Below are positions 58,742 through 64,000 of a DNA stretch of 64,000 nucleotides, one piece after another; the first letter of the stretch is position 1; the number at the start of each line of letters is the position of its first letter. The notes beneath the pieces were generated by a model. The model saw only the letters and a list, made by a program, of their open reading frames with translations, did no database searches and was not told the DNA's origin. Source of the stretch: Subtercola endophyticus (GTDB lineage Bacteria; Actinomycetota; Actinomycetes; Actinomycetales; Microbacteriaceae); assembly GCF_021044565.1 (NCBI RefSeq), contig NZ_CP087997.1, forward strand, positions 2,480,001 through 2,544,000, given 5' to 3'. The position numbers and the translations under genes are program-made.

Positions 58742-61123
58742 TCAGTAGGCCCGCTGCAGCTCTTCGAGCAACGGATGCTGGCCGAGCGACTTGTCGAGAA
58801 CCGCCTCGGCGGCCCGGGCGAACGAGTTCTTCTCGGCGTGGTCGATGGCGGCACGGTGCATCGACTGCAGGCGCTGGCGATCTGTCAGCAACTCGGCCAG
58901 AACGGCAGCGAGGTCGACCGCGCCGATCTCCGGCGCGACTTTGAGCAGGGCATCGTCGGGAAGCTCGCGCACGGGGCCGACATTGCTGGCCACGACCGGA
59001 GCACCGAAGCTGAAGCAGTCGGCGATGGCCGCCGACGACTCGCCGAACGACCGCTCGCGCAACTGAACGGCGACCTTTGCGCGGCGCAGCCACTCGTCGT
59101 ATTCGCTGTCTGAGGTTCGCCCGGTGATCACGAGCTGATCCCCGAGGTCTGCCTCGGCGATGATCTCGTCGAGCTGCTGCTGCCCCTCGTCGCCGAGCAG
59201 GCTCTCGCCGACGAGCGCAAACGTGAGATCGGGAAAGATCGGCGCCAAGAGCGCGAATGCCCGCGCAATCACAATGGATCGCTTGCGGCCCGCCAGAATG
59301 CCCATCGACACGACGGCGTCGCGCGGCCCGTCGATGCTCTGCGCGTCGACAGCCCGATGTCCGAAGGGGATCACCCTGATCTTCGCAGCCTCTTCTTGCG
59401 CAGACTCCAGCCGAGCGAGCGTGGCCGCCGAGATGTTGTGCACGATGAAGTCGTCGGAGAAGGCGAGCGGCTCGGCAGACATCGGCGAATTGTAGGTGTA
59501 ATACGACGACGCGTCGTGAGCGCGATAGTGCTGCAGGTTCTCCGGCAGCTGGCCCGCGTTGCGGCGATGCAGCGTGTCGAGGTTCTGCCGCGACACCAGG
59601 TCGGGCTGCAGGCGGTGGGCGACCATCAGCATGTCTTGGATGTTGACATCGTGCTGCATCACGGTTCCGCGCTGTTCGCGCCGCAGCAGGTCGAGCACCG
59701 GATAGTGGAACGTACTGTTGCCCATACAGAAAATCGTGTCGTTGTACGGACCGTCGAGGGTCGTGACGAACGGGTACGCGCTGTATTGGAACCAGCGCAC
59801 ACCGGGCAGCTCGGGGCGGTCGGCGTCGGCCTGAGTGAAGACGTCGACGTCGGCGACCTTGACGAATTCGTCGAGCAGGCGGGCGCTGTAGTCGGCCACA
59901 CCGCTCTGGGTCGGCGGCATCGGAGACACCAGAGCGATGCGCTGGCGGGCGTCGGGGTCGACGACCGCCGGACCCGGACTCGTGAAGTTCTCGAGGGAGT
60001 GGTAGATGGGCAGAGCCTTCTCTGCCACCGCCTTCCACGAAAAATCGCTCTGCTGGGCGACGTCGATCAGCCGCTGCCGAAACGGCTCGTCGGTGATTCC
60101 GCGCACAATCGCCCGAGCGATGTCAGACGGGTCTTCGGCGTTGAAACGGGCGTCGGCCAGCGGCATCACCTCGACGAGCGAGGAGTTGTCACCGACGATG
60201 CACGGTGTGTGGCACATCATCGCCTCTGCAGCCGGCAGTCCGAAACCCTCGTACAACGACGGAAAGACGAACAGGTGCGCCGACTGCGAAAGCTCGAGCA
60301 GGTGCTCCGACGACACGAAACCGGTGAACAGAATGTCGTCGAGAATGCCGAGGCGAGCAGCGAGCGTGTGCAGGTACTTCTTCGTCTCTTTCGTCACCCG
60401 ACAGACGACGACCAGCTGGTGAGCCGCTCGCAGTTCGCGAGGCACCAGGCTGAACGCTTCGAGCAGCCCCTCGATGTTCTTACGATGGTCGATGCCACCG
60501 GTGTAGAGCACGAAGCCCTCGCGCAGCCCTTTCACGCCCCGGGCCGCCTTACGGTAGGCGCCCGCCCGGTCATCCGTCGGCTGGTAACGGGCTTCGACGC
60601 CCGTACCGACGACGAACACCTTGTCGGGGTCGAGACCGAGCAACCGGATCCCGTCGTCTGCAGCCGATTGCGAGATGCACATGACCTTGTCGGCCTGCTG
60701 CACGATCGAGAGACTGCGGTAGTAGTTGGCGCGAACCTCGATCTTCGAGAGATAGACGTCATCGAAAATCAGCGGAATGAGGTCGTACAGGGTTACGACG
60801 AGTTTCGACCGCGACTCGGTGATGAACCTGAAGTACTCGCTCGAAAGGTCGTAGAACGGCGAGAGGTCGTGCCACACATCGAAAACGAAGTCGTTCGTGC
60901 CGTGAATGCCGAGACGGCCGTTGCGGATGCGCTGCAGCTTTCCGGTCGGCAGCAGAAAGTCGAGACCGGCCGGTAACGGACCCTCGTTCTCGATGCCGTA
61001 CGCGGTGACGAGCTCGGGTTCTGCCTTCTCGATGGCCCGCGCGAATTCGCGCGCGTAGGTCGGAATACCACGCTCAGCGCTGATCGGGTCTTGAGTGCTC
61101 GACAGATCGACGAAGAGACGCAC
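58742..61123 (-). CDS. double-domain GT4 glycosyltransferase
   Basis: A 793-residue protein made of two GT-B (GT4) units. Unit 1 (about residues 1-375): MRLFVDLSSTQDPISAERGI, LVVTLYDLIPLIFDDVYLSK, VLYTGGIDHRKNIEGLLEAF, and the nucleotide-sugar site SLYEGFGLPAAEAMMCHTPC. Unit 2 (about 400-770): IALVSPMPPTQSGVADYSAR, DVNIQDMLMVAHRLQ, IRVIPFGHRAV, and ERSFGESSAAIADCFSFGAP. The two sites suggest transfer of two sugars by one enzyme, as in O-antigen assembly. No membrane helix. GTG overlaps the stop of the coiled-coil gene (TAGTG). Confidence 0.88.
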   Translation of the reverse strand: MRLFVDLSSTQDPISAERGIPTYAREFARAIEKAEPELVTAYGIENEGPLPAGLDFLLPTGKLQRIRNGRLGIHGTNDFVFDVWHDLSPFYDLSSEYFRFITESRSKLVVTLYDLIPLIFDDVYLSKIEVRANYYRSLSIVQQADKVMCISQSAADDGIRLLGLDPDKVFVVGTGVEARYQPTDDRAGAYRKAARGVKGLREGFVLYTGGIDHRKNIEGLLEAFSLVPRELRAAHQLVVVCRVTKETKKYLHTLAARLGILDDILFTGFVSSEHLLELSQSAHLFVFPSLYEGFGLPAAEAMMCHTPCIVGDNSSLVEVMPLADARFNAEDPSDIARAIVRGITDEPFRQRLIDVAQQSDFSWKAVAEKALPIYHSLENFTSPGPAVVDPDARQRIALVSPMPPTQSGVADYSARLLDEFVKVADVDVFTQADADRPELPGVRWFQYSAYPFVTTLDGPYNDTIFCMGNSTFHYPVLDLLRREQRGTVMQHDVNIQDMLMVAHRLQPDLVSRQNLDTLHRRNAGQLPENLQHYRAHDASSYYTYNSPMSAEPLAFSDDFIVHNISAATLARLESAQEEAAKIRVIPFGHRAVDAQSIDGPRDAVVSMGILAGRKRSIVIARAFALLAPIFPDLTFALVGESLLGDEGQQQLDEIIAEADLGDQLVITGRTSDSEYDEWLRRAKVAVQLRERSFGESSAAIADCFSFGAPVVASNVGPVRELPDDALLKVAPEIGAVDLAAVLAELLTDRQRLQSMHRAAIDHAEKNSFARAAEAVLDKSLGQHPLLEELQRAY

Positions 61124-61509
61124 TATTCAGCAGACTCCGCGCTCGCTTGTGCGACGGGTTGGGGATGCGCGGCGGCAGCCGAGGTCGTGTTGCCGCTCTT
61201 CTTCTGCTCTGCGCTTGTCTTCTGCTCTGCGCTTGTCTTCTGCTCTGCGCTTGTCTTCTGTTCGGCAACGGCAGCCGCCAGCAGCGTCATGGTGTCGAGC
61301 AGCGCCCGCTGCAACTCGATGGTGTCTTTGGTCTGCTGCTCGACCATTTCGAGGGTCTTGTCGATGCGCTTTTCGAGGTTCTCCATGCGGTTCTGCAGAT
61401 CGCCGAACCTCTGGTTCAGATACGACCGAAAGGGGGCCGTTGCTTTCACTACCACCGAAGACGCCACGAAATACCAACCGCTCTTTTCTGCATACGACAC
61501 CGCCTGCAT
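61123..61509 (-). CDS. coiled-coil protein with EQKTSA repeats
   Basis: A 128-residue protein of unknown family. Residues 1-30 may be weakly hydrophobic (GWYFVASSVVVKATAPFRSY). About 32-80 has heptad-like spacing (LNQRFGDLQNRMENLEKRID) and should form a coiled coil. Then EQKTSA is repeated three times plus EQKKSG, from an 18-bp DNA repeat, and an Ala/Ser/Gln tail follows. It is translationally coupled to the GT4 gene (TAGTG) and so may be a scaffold or length regulator for the polysaccharide enzymes. The repeat is slippage-prone, and a repeat number change would keep the frame. Confidence 0.65.
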   Translation of the reverse strand: MQAVSYAEKSGWYFVASSVVVKATAPFRSYLNQRFGDLQNRMENLEKRIDKTLEMVEQQTKDTIELQRALLDTMTLLAAAVAEQKTSAEQKTSAEQKTSAEQKKSGNTTSAAAAHPQPVAQASAESAE

Positions 61510-61640
61510 ACGACACCGGTCGCCTCCACCTTCGGCTCCCAGCTTCAGTCTGAATCGCAGACTACTGTTACGGTAGCGTAGCTCAGCCGCATGCCTCCTG
61601 AGAACTCGAGGGGCCAGCGTGCACGAAAGGAAACATTAAG

Positions 61641-62588
61641 GTGAGCGAGTCGAACATCTCGTACGCCCAGAACGGCGAAGACATCGTGCTGTGGCGCGCA
61701 CTCGGCCAGATCGAGAACGGAACCTACATCGATGTAGGAGCGAACGATCCCACCGAGTTTTCGGTCACCAAGAAGTTCTACGACGCGGGCTGGCACGGCA
61801 TAGCCATCGAACCCAACCCCGAGTATGCGCGGCGTTTTCGGGTCGAGCGACCGCGCGACGCCGTCTTCGAAGCGGTTGCGAGCGACTCGACTGCTGAGAC
61901 CTTGACCTTTCATCTGATCGAGGGCACGGGCCTGTCGACTCTCGTCGACGACATCAGCGCCGGCCACGCCGAGCACGGTCACGCCGTGCGCGACACGACC
62001 GTCGACGTCGTCTCTCTCAACGAGACGATCGAGGCGGCGGGGCTGGCGGAGAGCGAAATCCACTTCATGTCGATCGACACCGAGGGTGCAGAGACTCAGG
62101 TGCTGGCCTCGATCGACCTGACGCGCTTTCGCCCGTGGGTGCTCGTCATCGAGGCGACGGAGCCCGGAACGAGCATCCAGGTCACCGCCGAGTGGCAGCA
62201 GCGGGTCGAGCAGGCCGGGTACCACTTCACGTTGTTCGACGGCTTGTCGCGCTTCTACGTCGCAGACGAGCATTTCGAAGAACTCGGCAGTCTGCTGACG
62301 CACTCTGCGGGAATTCTCGATCGGTTCGTGCACATCGAACGCGTCGAGCTGCAAGCGCACCTCGACGACGTCTTTCGGCAGCTTGAACAGGCCATCGACC
62401 GCGAAAACGTGCTGAAGATCAAACTGGCCGATGCCGAACAGACGAACTCGCGCCTGGAGGCAGAACTCAGCAGCGCCCGAACGCGCGAAGCAGAACTCGG
62501 CCAGTTGGTCAGCGATCTGCAGCACACGCTTTCCTGGCGTGTCACGGCGCCCCTGCGCGCCGTACGTGGCGCCGGTAAGAAGGCGTGA
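61641..62588 (+). CDS. FkbM-family methyltransferase with C-terminal coiled coil
   Basis: A 315-residue protein. The SAM-binding domain has SYAQNGEDIVLWRALGQIEN, motif I YIDVGANDPTEFSVTKKFY, HGIAIEPNPEYARRF, and IHFMSIDTEGAETQVLASID. It methylates a hydroxyl of a sugar or similar acceptor. From about residue 235 a long coiled coil follows (VFRQLEQAIDRENVLKIKLA), ending in SWRVTAPLRAVRGAGKK, a tail also seen on polysaccharide glycosyltransferases. Start is GTG with AAGGAAAC upstream. The stop overlaps the next gene (GTGA), so both are in one operon. Confidence 0.88.
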   Translation: MSESNISYAQNGEDIVLWRALGQIENGTYIDVGANDPTEFSVTKKFYDAGWHGIAIEPNPEYARRFRVERPRDAVFEAVASDSTAETLTFHLIEGTGLSTLVDDISAGHAEHGHAVRDTTVDVVSLNETIEAAGLAESEIHFMSIDTEGAETQVLASIDLTRFRPWVLVIEATEPGTSIQVTAEWQQRVEQAGYHFTLFDGLSRFYVADEHFEELGSLLTHSAGILDRFVHIERVELQAHLDDVFRQLEQAIDRENVLKIKLADAEQTNSRLEAELSSARTREAELGQLVSDLQHTLSWRVTAPLRAVRGAGKKA

Positions 62589-64000
62589 AGCAGAACCTGA
62601 TGACCGCGACGCCCGACCCACCTGTGGCAGCCGCGCCCGTCGCAGCCGCACCCGGCGAACAGCTGTCGATGTGGGCGCGTCGCGAACGGCGACTGTCGAA
62701 CATCCTCTTCTGGGTCGTGCTGGCCGCCGGAGTAGCGCTCCGCATCTTCTTCGCGTTCTCGGTGGGTCATCTCGAGGATTCCGACCATGCGGTGGTCTAC
62801 CTGATCTCGAAGCACGTCTCAGAGGGCCAGATCGACTGGTTCTTCTGGGGACAACCGTATGGCGGCACCCTGCTCGAGATTCTCGCCGGCGGGGCGATGG
62901 TCGTCTTCGGCCCGAGCCTTGCCGTGCTCACCATCGTGGAGATCGCGGTGATCACGGTCGCCGCGGTGCTGCTGCGCGCCATTGCCACGCATGCCCTCGG
63001 TCGCACGGCGGGCAACGTGGCGGCGATGCTCTTCGTCTTTCCCGGCTTCGTCATCTTGCGGCAGTCGACCACCGACGGGGGCTTTTACAACACCAGCCTG
63101 TGCCTCGGCCTCTTGGTCATCTTTCTCGCCCTGCGAGCGCCGGTGCGAAAGAGCTATCTGCTGTGGGCCGCCATCGGCTTCGCCTCAGGGCTGGCGCTCT
63201 GGCAGTCACCGATGGGCGCGGCATTCGCGGCTCCGGCCTTCGTTATCGCCGCCGTTCGGCACCGCTCGTGGCGGCACATTCTCGTCGGGGTTCTCGCCGC
63301 GATCGTCGGAGCCCTGCCGTGGCTGAGTGAAGCGGTCGGGGGCACCGCCTTCGCCAGACAGGGCGCCGCACCGGGCGGGTTTCACTTCTCGAGCGTGATC
63401 TCGTTCTTTACGACCCTGATACCTGCACTCGTTCCGGTCTACGATAAGCCCGAACGGTTCATCGTCACGGCCCTCGCCCTCGCCGCCCTCGCACTGCTCG
63501 TCGTGCTCACCATCGTGCGGCGAAGCCTGTGGATCGGCGCTCTCACCGTGGGCACCTTCCTCTGCATGGCGGTCATCATCGTTGCGGCGAACGACGTTCT
63601 CACCGCGGCCACGGTGCGCTACGCGATCTATCTGAGCCCCGCGTTCGCAGTAGCGCTGGCCTGGCTGTTCACGCGCATCCGCTTTGTGGGACTTTTCGCG
63701 GCGCTGCTCGCTGCCGGCCTCACCTTCTCGCAGACGCTGTCGTACTCCAACAACCTGCAACTCGGCACCGATGCGGAATTCGGTGCGGGATACCAGCAGC
63801 TCGAGTCGCTGCTCGAATCACACGGCGTCGAGGCAGCCTACGGCGAGTACTGGCTGGCGTACCGTCTCACTGCGGTGAGCAATGAAGACGTGAACATTGC
63901 TTCGCTGAATGCGCACCCGTACGAACCCTACGACGACGAGGCCGCCGCGCAGCGTCGTACCGCCATCGTGGTGTTCACCGGTGACGCGGCAGACACCTTT
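62585..64000 (+). CDS. GT39-like polytopic membrane glycosyltransferase, 3' end outside window
   Basis: The GTG at 62585 overlaps the FkbM stop; an ATG five codons later (62600) is an alternative. The 472 codons to the window edge have no stop. The N-terminus is Ala/Pro-rich and cytoplasmic. The first helix is followed by an outside loop (HLEDSDHAVVYLISKHVSEG) with an acidic pair, and then IDWFFWGQPYGGTLLEILAG. About ten further helices follow up to YLSPAFAVALAWLF, then a soluble outside domain begins. This layout fits lipid-phospho-sugar-dependent glycosyltransferases of the GT39/GT-C type. The acceptor is unknown; context points to surface polysaccharide. Confidence 0.8.
   Translation, partial: MKQNLMTATPDPPVAAAPVAAAPGEQLSMWARRERRLSNILFWVVLAAGVALRIFFAFSVGHLEDSDHAVVYLISKHVSEGQIDWFFWGQPYGGTLLEILAGGAMVVFGPSLAVLTIVEIAVITVAAVLLRAIATHALGRTAGNVAAMLFVFPGFVILRQSTTDGGFYNTSLCLGLLVIFLALRAPVRKSYLLWAAIGFASGLALWQSPMGAAFAAPAFVIAAVRHRSWRHILVGVLAAIVGALPWLSEAVGGTAFARQGAAPGGFHFSSVISFFTTLIPALVPVYDKPERFIVTALALAALALLVVLTIVRRSLWIGALTVGTFLCMAVIIVAANDVLTAATVRYAIYLSPAFAVALAWLFTRIRFVGLFAALLAAGLTFSQTLSYSNNLQLGTDAEFGAGYQQLESLLESHGVEAAYGEYWLAYRLTAVSNEDVNIASLNAHPYEPYDDEAAAQRRTAIVVFTGDAADTF

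Overview
The window is high-GC actinobacterial DNA, most likely from a member of the Microbacteriaceae. The evidence is two WhiB regulators, an MtrA-MtrB-LpqB operon, SecA with an Rv3235-like neighbour, HPF, ComF, DUF3499/DUF5719 genes, many GTG starts, and many apparently leaderless genes with a TAnnnT box 4-8 nt before the start codon. From memory, the order whiB1-pdtaS ... secA-hpf-comF-lpqB-mtrB-mtrA ... sahH ... manA/DUF3499/metallopeptidase/whiB2 follows the Mycobacterium tuberculosis Rv3219-Rv3260c neighbourhood, so much of the window is an actinobacterial core region.

Layout. 1-5.1 kb: the start of otsA (trehalose-6-phosphate synthase), a TIM-barrel sugar isomerase-like protein with a lysine-rich tail, small unknown proteins, zwf, and a wall- or membrane-anchored SSPDP-repeat protein. 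5.2-13.8 kb: a catabolic operon with sugar-binding lipoprotein, two ABC permeases, GH31 alpha-xylosidase and GH1 beta-glucosidase behind a ROK regulator. It probably takes up and hydrolyses alpha-xylosides such as isoprimeverose, and it has no ATPase gene of its own. 13.9-16 kb: a hipBA toxin-antitoxin pair with three evenly spaced operators, then tRNA-Lys(CTT). 16-19.9 kb: bcp, a membrane protein, whiB1, the sensor kinase pdtaS and an Rv3235-family gene. 19.9-23.15 kb: an IS21-family element inserted in a 19-bp tandem repeat, followed by about 1.1 kb without a convincing gene that holds hairpins, a 22-bp minisatellite and other repeats.

23.15-32.1 kb: secA, hpf, comF and the lpqB-mtrB-mtrA signalling operon, all on the minus strand. 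32.2-40.3 kb: a cell-envelope cluster (Pro/Tyr-rich membrane protein, DUF4129, DUF4350, MoxR, DUF58, then divergent SpoIIM-like and RDD proteins). Its genes are linked by 4-base overlaps and, in two gaps, by short ORFs that appear to bridge translation. 40.4-48.3 kb: sahH, DUF3499, a zincin-like protein, DUF5719, a large GT2 membrane glycosyltransferase and whiB2. 48.5-55.9 kb: glxA, a rearrangement scar (truncated manA plus a 78-bp glxA fragment), twin surface proteins with prealbumin-like modules and three SLH-like repeats, and intact manA. 56-64 kb: an acyl-CoA dehydrogenase and a surface-polysaccharide locus (O-antigen-ligase-like, double GT4, coiled-coil protein, FkbM methyltransferase, and a GT39-like membrane protein cut by the window edge).

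The themes most worth following are: the pattern of leaderless promoters; a family of long intergenic hairpins, mostly between convergent genes; the bridging micro-ORFs in the MoxR/DUF58 operon; the hipBA operator array; the twin SLH-like proteins beside a duplication scar; and the IS/minisatellite block next to secA. No rRNA gene, CRISPR array or prophage was seen. All functions are read from sequence motifs and context; no search was run.
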